Below are positions 21,558-31,284 of a stretch of 64,000 nt of DNA, in pieces. A program made the position numbers and the translations under genes. The DNA is from Zeimonas sediminis (GTDB taxonomy: Bacteria; Pseudomonadota; Gammaproteobacteria; Burkholderiales; Burkholderiaceae_E). The notes beneath the pieces were generated by a model that saw only the letters and a list, made by a program, of their open reading frames with translations, did not search any database and had not been told where the DNA came from. Positions within the stretch are counted from its first letter, which is position 1; every line of letters begins with the position of its first letter. The stretch spans positions 496,001 through 560,000 of the forward strand of contig NZ_JAMQYE010000001.1 of NCBI RefSeq assembly GCF_023721795.1, written 5' to 3'.

Positions 21558-22460
21558 TCAAGAATCGTGGCGCGGCCTCGCCAGTGCGGCCTGCAGATGG
21601 TCGACGAAAGCCAGCGCCTTCGCGTCCACGCTCCGGCGAGAGGCCGAGACCGCATACACGTGCCGGCTCGGCAGCGCATGCCGCGGCAGCACGCGGACCA
21701 GGCGCCCTTCGCGCTCGGCAGGATCGGAAAGGAAGTCCGGCAGCGCGCCGATGCCGTTACCGGCGATCAGCAGGTCGCGCAGCACCAGGCTGCTGCCCAC
21801 CTTCAGGCGCGCTCGGTGCGGCAGCGTCACCGCTCCCTCGGGGCCGTGCAAGATCCACGCCGTTGCATCGTCCGCGTGCAGGTAGCCGACGACAGGGTGG
21901 GACGCGAGATCCTGCGTCCGCTGCGGCGTGCCGTGCCGAGCCAGGTGCGCCGGGGACGCGAAGAGTGCCTGCCGCACTGGCGCTATCCCGCGAGCGACCA
22001 GGCCCGAATCGGGCAGACCGGCCCGGATGCGGATCGTCAGGTCGTACCCGCCCTCGATCATGTCGATCACGCGGTCGTCGAAGCTCACGCTCAAATCGAC
22101 CTCGGGATGCCGGGCCAGGAACGAAGGCAGCAGAGACGCCAGCACGGTCACGCCGAACGAATGGGGGGCGTTGACGCTCAGCCGCCCGCGGACCTGGCCC
22201 GCCGCCTGGCGCACCGCCTCCTCGGAGCGATCGATGTCGGCCAGGATGCGCTTTGCCTCCTCGTAGTAGAGCCGTCCGTGCTCGGTCAGCGACATGCGGC
22301 GCGTGGTTCGCGCCAGCAGGGCGCAGCCCAGCTGCTGCTCGAGTCGCTTCAGGTCGCTGCTCAGCAGAGCCGGCGACACCTGCAGGTCCTCCGCCGCCTT
22401 CGCGAAGCTGCCTCGCTCCACGATTCGGCAAAATGCCCGCATGACCGAAAGTTTGTCCAC
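21558..22460 (-). CDS. LysR-family transcriptional regulator
   Basis: A 300-residue LysR regulator with an N-terminal winged helix (FCRIVERGSFAKAAEDLQVS, PALLSSDLKRLEQQLG, ~1-60) and a C-terminal effector-binding domain (~90-295). The GTG start at 22460 follows GGAGGGATCAC, a strong ribosome binding site. It lies upstream of wrbA on the same strand, not divergent. The leader contains a possible minus-strand -10 TATACT at 22619-22614. The wrbA operon is a plausible target. The effector is unknown. Confidence 0.93.
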   Translation of the reverse strand: MDKLSVMRAFCRIVERGSFAKAAEDLQVSPALLSSDLKRLEQQLGCALLARTTRRMSLTEHGRLYYEEAKRILADIDRSEEAVRQAAGQVRGRLSVNAPHSFGVTVLASLLPSFLARHPEVDLSVSFDDRVIDMIEGGYDLTIRIRAGLPDSGLVARGIAPVRQALFASPAHLARHGTPQRTQDLASHPVVGYLHADDATAWILHGPEGAVTLPHRARLKVGSSLVLRDLLIAGNGIGALPDFLSDPAEREGRLVRVLPRHALPSRHVYAVSASRRSVDAKALAFVDHLQAALARPRHDS

Positions 22461-22679
22461 GTGATCCCTCCGGGGAGCCGGTCGGCGTTGGCGGCGGCGC
22501 CACGGCAAGGGAATCGAATGACTCGCCGGGCGGCGTCATTGTCGTGACACGGCGTCACTGACGGTGGTTCGCGGAGGACGCGATCGAGACGGAACGCGCC
22601 CGTGGTGCCGTTCAGTATAGGTGCCAGGCCAACGGAAAAGCCTGGATGGCAAGACCCGTTGCAGGCCGACCAGAGACAG

Positions 22680-22711
22680 GAAAGCCCCGTATCGCAATGG
22701 AATACGGGGCT
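22680..22711 (-). terminator. Rho-independent terminator of tRNA-Ser
   Basis: On the minus strand AGCCCCGTAT pairs with ATACGGGGCT (22711-22702 with 22692-22683) and is followed by TTCCTGTCT. It lies about 45 bases after the tRNA-Ser 3' end. The rest of 22461-22757 shows only the LysR leader and no gene. Confidence 0.7.
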
Positions 22712-22757
22712 CTCGGGGGGCTCGCGACGCGTTCCGTGACGCTCGGAGACTGGATCT

Positions 22758-22847
22758 TGGCGGAGAGGGTGGGATTCGAACCCACGATACGCTTGCACGT
22801 ATACCGGATTTCGAGTCCGGCGCATTCGACCACTCTGCCACCTCTCC
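22758..22847 (-). tRNA. tRNA-Ser (anticodon CGA)
   Basis: A 90-base class II tRNA with acceptor GGAGAGG/CCTCTCC, encoded CCA, anticodon stem CCGGA/TCCGG enclosing CTCGAAA (anticodon CGA), and a long variable arm (TATACGTGCAAGCGTATC), as serine tRNAs require. It lies next to serS on the same strand. Confidence 0.97.
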
Positions 22848-22860
22848 GGAGTACCTTGCC

Positions 22861-22893
22861 CGATCGCCTGAATTCCGTGGAGCTCAGGCAATC
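22861..22893 (-). other. Inverted repeat in the tRNA-Ser leader
   Basis: GCCTGA (22866-22871) and TCAGGC (22884-22889), extended by CGAT/ATCG with one mismatch, form a stem of about 10 bp. It lies just before the tRNA-Ser 5' end and after a minus-strand TATACT (22924-22919). It may be a processing hairpin or the end of the serS transcript. Confidence 0.45.
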
Positions 22894-22918
22894 GACAATG
22901 CGTGGTGCGAAGCCAGAA

Positions 22919-22924
22919 AGTATA
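22919..22924 (-). promoter_or_regulatory. Possible -10 element for tRNA-Ser
   Basis: A minus-strand TATACT, preceded by the AT-rich CACTTTTTGC, sits about 70 bases upstream of tRNA-Ser and just after the serS stop codon. No good -35 is evident. Confidence 0.4.
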
Positions 22925-22967
22925 GCAAAAAGTGCGGGGCAGTCTGCCACTCGGCAGCGAAGCCGCG

Positions 22968-24392
<1,425 letters not shown>

Positions 24393-24435
24393 CTACCGGT
24401 CGTTTCTCTGCCGCGGCCTTCGGGCCGCCCTGCCC

Positions 24436-26340
24436 TCAGCGCGCCGTGGGCGGATGCACGATCGTCGCCACCACGCGATCCGACGGGGTCGCCGCCGACT
24501 GGAGGTTCTCCAGCCAGGCCATCACGTAGCGGTCGCCGGCGGCGACGGCCACCGGGTACGCGTCGGGAGGCGGTTGCAGCGCCGGCGTGGTGTACCAGTA
24601 GGAACCCGGCGTGCCGAAGACCGGCGCGCCGGAAGCCCACGGCGCCCGGGCGACGCGCGCGCGGTCGGCCGTCTGCATCGGATCGAGCGTGAGGTCCTTG
24701 ACCCAGCCCGCGAAGAGGCCCTGCCCGGATCCGGTGAGCGCGAAGCCGAAGCGACCGGAGATCGGGTTGGCGTCGATCGCCACGTCGGCGGCATCCAGCA
24801 CGTTTCCGTCGAAGGCGATTCGGCGCGACAGGATCGTGTTCGTGATGCCGGCGTTCGGCGACGAAGCCCAGGACGTCCATCCGACCAGGAAGCCGTCGGG
24901 ATGAGCAGTCACCCGCGGATCGGTCGCGAAGGGCCCGGAACCGGCGAGTTCCTGCCAGTCGGCGTCGAGCAAGACGCCGGTATCGCTGACCCGGACGAAG
25001 CCCACCGTGCCGCCTTGCGGGCTCGCCCGCGCGATCAGGTAGCCGGCCCCGGAGCGCGCCACGCTGACGTCGGCCTCGCCGGTTGCCAGGCTGAACGAGG
25101 TGGCGGGAATGGCCTGTCCGTTGCGATCGATGAGTTGCCCCTCGGTCACCCAGGTGGTCCCGTTCGCGAAACGTTGCCAGACCAGCAGCACGTTGCTGCC
25201 GTCGCTTGCCGCCGCCAACCGGGCGCTGGTGCCGATCGGCGCGCCAACCGGCGTTCCGGCGAGCGGGCCGAGGACCGTTCCCGAGGGCGACAGCCGTTGC
25301 CCGACCAGGACCCCGTCCGACGGGCGCACCCAGAAGACCTGGTAATTCAGCCCGTCGAAGCTTGCCGCCGCATACAGCGAGTTGAAGTTGGAGCTGCCGT
25401 CGTCGACCAGCGTGCCCTGCCAGAGTCGGGTGCCATCGGGCGCCATGATCGCGCCGACCAGCGTGTCGGACGCTCCGGCTTCCTTGTTCGACACGATGAG
25501 GACGTTGCTGCCGTCGCTGGCCATGGCGGGAATGCCGGCGATGCCGCTGTCGGTGCCGGCGCCGATCGCATCGAGCACGACGAAGCCCGGCACCGTGCCG
25601 GCCTTGACCGCAGCCAGCGAGACCCCCGACAACTCCTCATAGGCGACGTTGTTCGGCGCGCTGAAGAGCGGGTCGACGTACTCGCGGCGGATCGGCCCGA
25701 CGCCCGGCGCATACCAGGTGGTCAGCGAGGAGGTGACCGAGTCCGAGTAGGCCAATGCCGGCACCGTGACGCTGACCGTGATCTCGGTCCGCGCGCGCAG
25801 CACGTTCGAGAAGCTCCCCGCGGGCACCGTCCTGCTCGCCTCGGTCGCGAGCGCGACCGTGACGAGCAGGCGGAGCGTGCCGTCGGTCACGCCGTCGCCG
25901 TCGAAGTCGATCGCCTCGCTGTCGTCGTAGATGGTGGTCTTGACGTCGGCGAGCAGAGGCGCCGGGACCTCGGGATAGGCCTCGCCGGTCGCCAGGTCGA
26001 CGACCGCCTGGATCGCGCTGCCGTCGAAGAAGCGCGGCTCCTCCATCCGCTCGCCGTCCACCAGGCCGGTGCTGTGCACGAAGTTGACGATGCCGGGCGC
26101 CGAGCCGGCCGGGGCGGGCTCTATCGTGACCAGGTTGACCCGCGAGCCGGCAAGCCCGGGACGGGTGTCGGTGACCGTGAAAGCCCAGCGCCCTGCGGCT
26201 TCCTGGTTCCACCAGGCTTCGGCCGTGTCTGCGATCGGGACTGCGGGCGTGCTGTCGCCGCCCCCTCCCCCGCAGGCGCCGAGCAAGCCTGCGAAAAGGC
26301 CTGCGATGGCCAGCACACGCAGCGATCTGGTCTCGATCAT
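24436..26340 (-). CDS. Large lipoprotein with propeller-like repeats
   Basis: A 634-residue exported protein I cannot name. From ATG 26340 it has a lipoprotein signal (VLAIAGLFAGLLGAC, lipid-anchored Cys at 23) followed by a Gly run. Residues ~45-240 are a beta-rich domain holding DFDGDGVTDG (~144-153), which resembles an EF-hand/thrombospondin-type calcium loop. From ~270 on, imperfect repeats carry motifs such as ASDGSNVLIV and ASDGSNVLLVWQRF followed by DGTRLW or DRNGQ turns, suggesting a beta-propeller. Gly at +2 gives no Asp retention signal, so outer-membrane sorting by Lol is plausible. It interrupts an otherwise conserved rarA-serS neighbourhood. Confidence 0.8.
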   Translation of the reverse strand: MIETRSLRVLAIAGLFAGLLGACGGGGGDSTPAVPIADTAEAWWNQEAAGRWAFTVTDTRPGLAGSRVNLVTIEPAPAGSAPGIVNFVHSTGLVDGERMEEPRFFDGSAIQAVVDLATGEAYPEVPAPLLADVKTTIYDDSEAIDFDGDGVTDGTLRLLVTVALATEASRTVPAGSFSNVLRARTEITVSVTVPALAYSDSVTSSLTTWYAPGVGPIRREYVDPLFSAPNNVAYEELSGVSLAAVKAGTVPGFVVLDAIGAGTDSGIAGIPAMASDGSNVLIVSNKEAGASDTLVGAIMAPDGTRLWQGTLVDDGSSNFNSLYAAASFDGLNYQVFWVRPSDGVLVGQRLSPSGTVLGPLAGTPVGAPIGTSARLAAASDGSNVLLVWQRFANGTTWVTEGQLIDRNGQAIPATSFSLATGEADVSVARSGAGYLIARASPQGGTVGFVRVSDTGVLLDADWQELAGSGPFATDPRVTAHPDGFLVGWTSWASSPNAGITNTILSRRIAFDGNVLDAADVAIDANPISGRFGFALTGSGQGLFAGWVKDLTLDPMQTADRARVARAPWASGAPVFGTPGSYWYTTPALQPPPDAYPVAVAAGDRYVMAWLENLQSAATPSDRVVATIVHPPTAR

Positions 26341-26415
26341 TTGGCTTTGCCCTTCTTCCTTTCTGTTTTCAGGAGGCTCGCCCGCCGACGCGGCGGCCAT
26401 GCGTGATTAACACGC

Positions 26416-26440
26416 TTTGACCGCCCGTCAGTATTGACCG
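26416..26440 (-). promoter_or_regulatory. Direct repeats upstream of the lipoprotein gene
   Basis: Two copies of GCGGTCAA (minus strand, 26440-26433 and 26423-26416), 17 bases apart, lie about 80-100 bases before the lipoprotein start. The spacing suggests a same-face binding site for a regulator. No factor can be named. Confidence 0.35.
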
Positions 26441-26548
26441 CGCGCAATCACTCCGCATGCGCCGCGGCATGCACGCGGCCGCCGCCCTCAGGCCCTCCGT
26501 TCCAGCCGGCGGATCGCGCGCCGATGCGCCGGCTCGCACGCGTCGTGT

Positions 26549-28018
26549 TCAGTCGTCTCGCGGGTTCTCCGCCTTCGCATCCCGCGCCCGAAGCCACTCC
26601 AGCTTCTCGCGGATCCTGATCTCGAGCCCGCGCTCCACCGGCTGGTAGAAGACCGGCGATTCGACGCCGTCCGGGAAGTAGCGTTCCCCGGCCGCGTAGC
26701 CGCCATCCTCGTCGTGCGCGTAGCGGTAGCCCTTGCCGTGGCCCAGGCCCTTCATCAGCTTCGTGGGCGCGTTGCGCAGGTGCATCGGCACCGGCGCCGA
26801 GCCGTGCTCCGCCACGAAGGCGCGGGCGCGCTTGTAGGCCATGTAGACCGCGTTGGACTTCGCGGCGCAGGCAAGGTAGACCACCGCCTGCGCCAGCGCG
26901 AGCTCGCCCTCGGGCGAGCCGAGGCGCTCGTAGACCTCGGCGGCCTCCAGCGCCAGCGTCAGCGCGCGCGGGTCGGCAAGGCCGACGTCCTCGTTGGCCA
27001 TCCGCACGATGCGGCGCGCCAGGTAGCGCGGGTCGGCGCCGCCGTCGAGCATCCGGCACAGCCAGTAAAGCGACGCGTCGGGGTCGGAGCCGCGCACCGA
27101 CTTGTGCAGCGCGCTGATCTGGTCGTAGAACGCGTCGCCGCCCTTGTCGAAGCGGCGCAGGTTCTGCGACAGCGCCTGCTCGAGGAAGTCGCCGTCGACC
27201 CGGTTGCGGCGCAGGCCGCGCGCGGCGTCGGCCACGATCTCGATCGCGTTCAGCAGCCGCCGGCCGTCGCCGTCGGCCCAGCCGGTCAGGCGCTCGCGGG
27301 CGACCTCGTCGAAGGCGATCCGCGCCGGCGCCTCGTCGGCTGCCGGCGTCTCGCCCGGGGCTCGCCCTTCGCCCGGGGCCTCGGTGTCGCCAAGCGCCAC
27401 GACCGCCCGGTCGAACAGCTCGACCAGCTCCTCCTGCGACAGCGGCTGCAGCACGTAGACCCTCGCCCGCGACAGCAGCGCGCCATTCACCTCGAACGAC
27501 GGGTTCTCGGTGGTGGCGCCGATGAACGTGAACAGTCCGCTCTCGACGTGCGGCAGGAAGGCGTCCTGCTGCGCCTTGTTGAACCGGTGGACCTCGTCGA
27601 CGAACAGGATCGTGCGGCGACCGGCGGCGCGCTGCTGCTCGGCCACTGCCACCGCCTCGCGAATCTCCTTGACCCCGCCGAGCACCGCCGAGATCGCGAT
27701 GAAGTGGGCGTCGAAAGCGTCGGCCATCAGCCGCGCGAGTGTCGTCTTGCCGACGCCGGGCGGGCCCCAGAAGATCATCGAGTGCGGCTTGCCCGACTCG
27801 AAGGCCACCCGCAGCGGCTTGCCCGCCCCGAGCAGGTGGCGCTGGCCGATCACCTCGTCGAGCGTGCGGGGCCGAAGCCGCTCGGCGAGCGGCACCGTTG
27901 CGCCTTCGTGTCCCGTGCGAGCGTTCGAGCCTGCCCGCGCCGGTTCTGCGCGCATGTCCGGGCTCGCCGCCGCGCCTGTTGGCGTGTCGCCGAACAGATC
28001 GGGTCCGGGGGGCGTCAC
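26549..28018 (-). CDS. rarA: Replication-associated recombination protein RarA (MgsA)
   Basis: An AAA+ ATPase related to clamp-loader subunits and acting at stalled replication forks. From GTG 28018 it has 489 residues. Features include [20 protein letters not shown], Walker A ([11 protein letters not shown]), Walker B ([10 protein letters not shown]) and sensor 1 (GATTENPSF). A helical C-terminal tetramerisation domain contains [20 protein letters not shown] and [17 protein letters not shown]. An N-terminal ~45-residue Ala/Gly/Pro-rich extension and a short Glu/Pro insertion near ~260 lengthen it slightly. It follows the MFS gene by 26 bases. Confidence 0.96.
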   Translation of the reverse strand: MTPPGPDLFGDTPTGAAASPDMRAEPARAGSNARTGHEGATVPLAERLRPRTLDEVIGQRHLLGAGKPLRVAFESGKPHSMIFWGPPGVGKTTLARLMADAFDAHFIAISAVLGGVKEIREAVAVAEQQRAAGRRTILFVDEVHRFNKAQQDAFLPHVESGLFTFIGATTENPSFEVNGALLSRARVYVLQPLSQEELVELFDRAVVALGDTEAPGEGRAPGETPAADEAPARIAFDEVARERLTGWADGDGRRLLNAIEIVADAARGLRRNRVDGDFLEQALSQNLRRFDKGGDAFYDQISALHKSVRGSDPDASLYWLCRMLDGGADPRYLARRIVRMANEDVGLADPRALTLALEAAEVYERLGSPEGELALAQAVVYLACAAKSNAVYMAYKRARAFVAEHGSAPVPMHLRNAPTKLMKGLGHGKGYRYAHDEDGGYAAGERYFPDGVESPVFYQPVERGLEIRIREKLEWLRARDAKAENPRDD

Positions 28019-28044
28019 GATGCTCGTTCCCCGCTCATGGCCGG

Positions 28045-29373
28045 TCAGGCCGCGCGCTCCGCCTGCGCGGCAGCCGCCTGGGCGCGCGCCGCGCCGCCGG
28101 CCCGGAACGCGCCGGCGATCATCAGCAACTGCGCGATCGCGATGCCGATCCATACGCCGGCGGGCGCGCTCCGGTCGAGCATCAGGCCGAAGATCGGCGG
28201 CGCGATCGACATGCCGAGGTCGAGGCCCGAGTAGACGACACCGTAGACCCGGCCGGTAGCGCCGGGCGGCGCGGCCCTGCGAATCAGCAGGTCGCGCGAC
28301 GGATTCGCGATGCCTGCGGCGAAGCCCATCAGCGCGAACGGCACCGGCATCGCCGCGCCGGGCCAAGGCACGAATGGCAGCGTGACCGCGACCACCGCGG
28401 CCAGACCGAACGCGATCGCGATCGTGCGCTCGGCGCGCGAGGGGTCGGTGGCCGCGAATCCGCCGGCGATCATTCCGGCCGCGCTGGACAGCATGTAGGC
28501 GGTCAGGCAGACGGCGACGATGCCCAGCGGCACGTCGTGCAGCAGGCGCGCCGACTCCGGGCCGAAGCTCTGCACGCCGCCGAGCGCGAAGGCGCTCGCG
28601 AAGAAGAACGCGAAGCTGAACCAGACGGCCGGCAGCCGCATGAAGTCCAGCGCGCTGCCGGCGGGCGATCGTGCGGGGCCGGAAGCGCCGCTGGCCGTCG
28701 TCGAGGGGTCGCCGTGGGCTGCGGACACGCCGCCGGCACCCGCATCGGCCCTGCCCCGTGCGCCGCCCCGGCGCGCCGACGCCTCGTTGTCGGTCGCGAG
28801 CAGGTCGCGGCGAAGGCTGGCCGCAGCGAGCATTGCGGCGGCCACGACGGCCGCGCCGAGGAAGGCCGACTGCCAGCCGGCAACTTGCGCGATGCCGACC
28901 ATGAAGACCGGCGCGCTCGCCCAGCCCAGGCTGCCCGCCACGCCATGCATCGCGTAGGCGTGGCCGAGCCGGGGCGTGGCGACCCGCGCGTTCAGGATCG
29001 AGTAGTCGACCGGATGGAAGGGCGCGTTGCCCAGCCCGATCAGGACCGCGCCGGCGGCCAGCCACTCCCACGACGATGCCAGCCCGATCAGCACGGCGCC
29101 GGCGGCGAACAGCGCCAACGCGCCCTGCATGACCGGCGCCGGCCCGACCCTGTCGACCAGGAAGCCGGCCAGCGCCTGGCCGAGGCCCGACACGGTGAAC
29201 AGCAGCGTCATCAGCAGGCCGAGCTCGGCGTAGCTCAGGCCGAAGGCCTCGCGCAGCCACGGGAACATCGGCGGCAGGACCAGGTGGAAGAAGTGCGAGA
29301 CCCCGTGCGCCGACGCGACCAGCGCGATCACCCCGACTTCGCCGCCGCCGTGCCTGAGGGTCGCGGTGCTCAC
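28045..29373 (-). CDS. MFS transporter
   Basis: A 442-residue major facilitator with about twelve transmembrane segments and a central hydrophilic loop rich in Arg/Ala/Gly (~200-240). The start GTG at 29373 gives [20 protein letters not shown]. The N-terminal half ([20 protein letters not shown], then a long run ending [11 protein letters not shown]) resembles the fosmidomycin-resistance-like branch, but the substrate is not predictable. It lies between the DSD1-family enzyme and rarA with short gaps, suggesting one transcript with lolA. Confidence 0.88.
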   Translation of the reverse strand: MSTATLRHGGGEVGVIALVASAHGVSHFFHLVLPPMFPWLREAFGLSYAELGLLMTLLFTVSGLGQALAGFLVDRVGPAPVMQGALALFAAGAVLIGLASSWEWLAAGAVLIGLGNAPFHPVDYSILNARVATPRLGHAYAMHGVAGSLGWASAPVFMVGIAQVAGWQSAFLGAAVVAAAMLAAASLRRDLLATDNEASARRGGARGRADAGAGGVSAAHGDPSTTASGASGPARSPAGSALDFMRLPAVWFSFAFFFASAFALGGVQSFGPESARLLHDVPLGIVAVCLTAYMLSSAAGMIAGGFAATDPSRAERTIAIAFGLAAVVAVTLPFVPWPGAAMPVPFALMGFAAGIANPSRDLLIRRAAPPGATGRVYGVVYSGLDLGMSIAPPIFGLMLDRSAPAGVWIGIAIAQLLMIAGAFRAGGAARAQAAAAQAERAA

Positions 29374-29398
29374 GATCGGTTCCCCGGCTCGCGCGCGT

Positions 29399-30550
29399 TC
29401 AGCGCGACGCGCTGCGCGGCAGGATCGGCCAGACCGCCTCGACCCGGTCGCCGCGGTAGCCGACGATCCAGTCGTGCAGGTTGACCGTCGGGTCGCAGTG
29501 CCCCGGGTCGAGGATCAGCCGCTGGCCGAGCTCGAGCGGCTGCGCCCCGGCGAGCGGCTCGACGACGGTGTGCTCGTCCGACAGGCTCACGACCCGCCAG
29601 CGCGGATCGCGCATCGCAGGCAGGCCCGAGTCGACCGCGAAGCTCTTCAGGCCGCCGTCGAGCACCGCGTGGGATGCGCGGCGGCTGATCACGGCGGTCA
29701 TCACGCCCAGCGCCTGGCGAAGCTGCGGCGCCGCCGGATCCGCCGCGTTGGCCCGGTAGTCGAGGTCCATCAGCGCGTAGGAACCGGCCTGGATCTCGGT
29801 CCAGATGCCCGCGCCCGCCTCGTTCGGAAAGCTGCCGGTCCCGCCGCCGCTGATCTCGCGGATCGCGAATCCGCCTCGTTCCAGTGCGGCGCGAAACTCG
29901 CCCGCCACGCCGGCGGCCCGCGCGATCGCGTCGGCGCGCTCGGCGACGCCGCGCAGGTGCTGGGCGCGGCCGTGGTAGGCCTGCAGGCCGCGCAGCGCGA
30001 GCCGCGGCGCGGCCCGCTGTATCGCGGCCGCGATGGCCAGCGCCTGCTCGACGGTCTCGACGCCGCAGCGCTTCTGGCCGACGTCGATCTCGATCAGGAC
30101 CTCCAGCCGGGTGTCCGCCCGGGCGCAGGCCTCGGCGAGCCGCTGCACCTGAAGCGGGTCGTCGACGCAGGCCGCGAGCCGCAGCCCCGGTTGCCCGGCC
30201 AGCCGGGCGAGCCGCTGGCACTTCGAGGGGTCGACCAGCTCGTTGGTGACGAGGATGTCGCGCACGCCGGCCGCGGCGAAGCCCTCGGCCTCGCCGACCT
30301 TCTGCACGCAGACGCCGATCGCGCCCGCGGCCACCTGGCGCAGCGCGAGCGCCGGGCAGCGATGGGCCTTGCCGTGCGCGCGCACCGCGAGCCCGGCCGC
30401 GGCGGCCTGCCGGTGCAGCGCCGCGACGTTCGCGTCGCTCGCGTCGAGATCGAGGACCAGCGCCGGGGTGTCGACCGCATCGAGCGGATCGCCGGGGCGC
30501 GCCGGCGGCGGAAAGGCGGGCTGCTGCAGCGGGGCGGCTTCGATCTTCAT
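29399..30550 (-). CDS. DSD1-family PLP enzyme (D-serine dehydratase/D-threonine aldolase-like)
   Basis: A fold-type III (alanine-racemase-like) PLP enzyme of 383 residues. The N-terminal barrel starts DTPALVLDLDASDANVAALH, and the PLP lysine is probably in VRAHGKAHRCPA. The C-terminal beta domain carries the metal-binding motif GHCDPTVNLHD typical of D-threonine aldolase and D-serine dehydratase relatives. It probably acts on a D-hydroxy-amino acid. Its ATG overlaps the lolA stop codon by 4 bases, placing it directly in the lolA operon. Confidence 0.88.
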   Translation of the reverse strand: MKIEAAPLQQPAFPPPARPGDPLDAVDTPALVLDLDASDANVAALHRQAAAAGLAVRAHGKAHRCPALALRQVAAGAIGVCVQKVGEAEGFAAAGVRDILVTNELVDPSKCQRLARLAGQPGLRLAACVDDPLQVQRLAEACARADTRLEVLIEIDVGQKRCGVETVEQALAIAAAIQRAAPRLALRGLQAYHGRAQHLRGVAERADAIARAAGVAGEFRAALERGGFAIREISGGGTGSFPNEAGAGIWTEIQAGSYALMDLDYRANAADPAAPQLRQALGVMTAVISRRASHAVLDGGLKSFAVDSGLPAMRDPRWRVVSLSDEHTVVEPLAGAQPLELGQRLILDPGHCDPTVNLHDWIVGYRGDRVEAVWPILPRSASR

Positions 30551-31236
30551 TTCTGCTCGATGACGTCGGCGCCGGCGGGCGGCGAGAAGCGGAACAGCGA
30601 TGCCGCGAGCTCCGGGTTTCGCTCGATCGCGGCGAACGCGAATACCGAGGTGCGGCCGAAGGCGTCGCGCACCTCCATCGCCTCGGGAAGGCCGTTGCGC
30701 AAGCCGATCGCGATCCGGTCGAAGCCCTGGTCGGCGTTCTTCGGCAGGGCCTCGATCCACTCGAGGCCTTCGCGCTCGCCCAGCTCGGAAAGCGTGAACG
30801 CCTTGTCGATCTCGGCGGTGCCGAACAGGATCGCTGCGGGCGTCGCGCCCATCGCCGCGCCCAGCTTCTGGATCGTGACCTGGTTCAGGTCCTTGTCGTG
30901 GAACCAGAGCCGCTCGCCGTCGGCGACCATCAGCTGCTCGAAGGGCTTGCGGACCTCCCAGCGGAACTTGCCGGGCCGCGCGAAGGCGAACGCGCCCTGC
31001 GTGGACTCTAGCGCCTGCCCGTTGGCCCGCAGCACCTTCTGCGTGAACACGCCGCGGGCGCTGCGGGTCTCGGTCAGGAAGAGCCGCAACTGGTCGAGGC
31101 CGGCCGCCGAGGCTGGCGAGGCGGCGAAGCCCTGGACGACGGCGGCGAGGCCGCCGATCGCGAGCGCCGCGCACAGGCTGCGGCGCCGGTCGGACCGGCG
31201 CCCGCCCGCCGAGCGTCTGAATGCGGTCTTGATCAT
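30547..31236 (-). CDS. lolA: Outer-membrane lipoprotein carrier protein LolA
   Basis: The periplasmic chaperone that carries lipoproteins from LolCDE to LolB. The 229-residue precursor has an unusually long, Arg-rich n-region (RRSAGGRRSDRRR) before the hydrophobic core, with a likely signal cleavage after ASPASA. The mature part shows LolA features: RSARGVFTQKV, RPGKFRWEVRKPFEQLMVAD and GERLWFHDKDLNQVTI. It follows ftsK by 48 bases, the usual betaproteobacterial order. Confidence 0.95.
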   Translation of the reverse strand: MIKTAFRRSAGGRRSDRRRSLCAALAIGGLAAVVQGFAASPASAAGLDQLRLFLTETRSARGVFTQKVLRANGQALESTQGAFAFARPGKFRWEVRKPFEQLMVADGERLWFHDKDLNQVTIQKLGAAMGATPAAILFGTAEIDKAFTLSELGEREGLEWIEALPKNADQGFDRIAIGLRNGLPEAMEVRDAFGRTSVFAFAAIERNPELAASLFRFSPPAGADVIEQK

Positions 31237-31284
31237 GGCCGAGAAATTAGCACGCCGCGCCGGGGCACCGGCATGCGCGGCGGG

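Noticed and set aside
22866..22889. The GCCTGA/TCAGGC repeat next to tRNA-Ser as an attachment site
   Set aside because: Attachment sites are direct duplications of the tRNA 3' end; this is an inverted repeat at the 5' side with no integrase nearby.
24436..26340. The large lipoprotein as a PQQ-dependent dehydrogenase
   Set aside because: The repeats lack the tryptophan-docking pattern of PQQ propellers, and no catalytic Asp/Glu-calcium site is evident.
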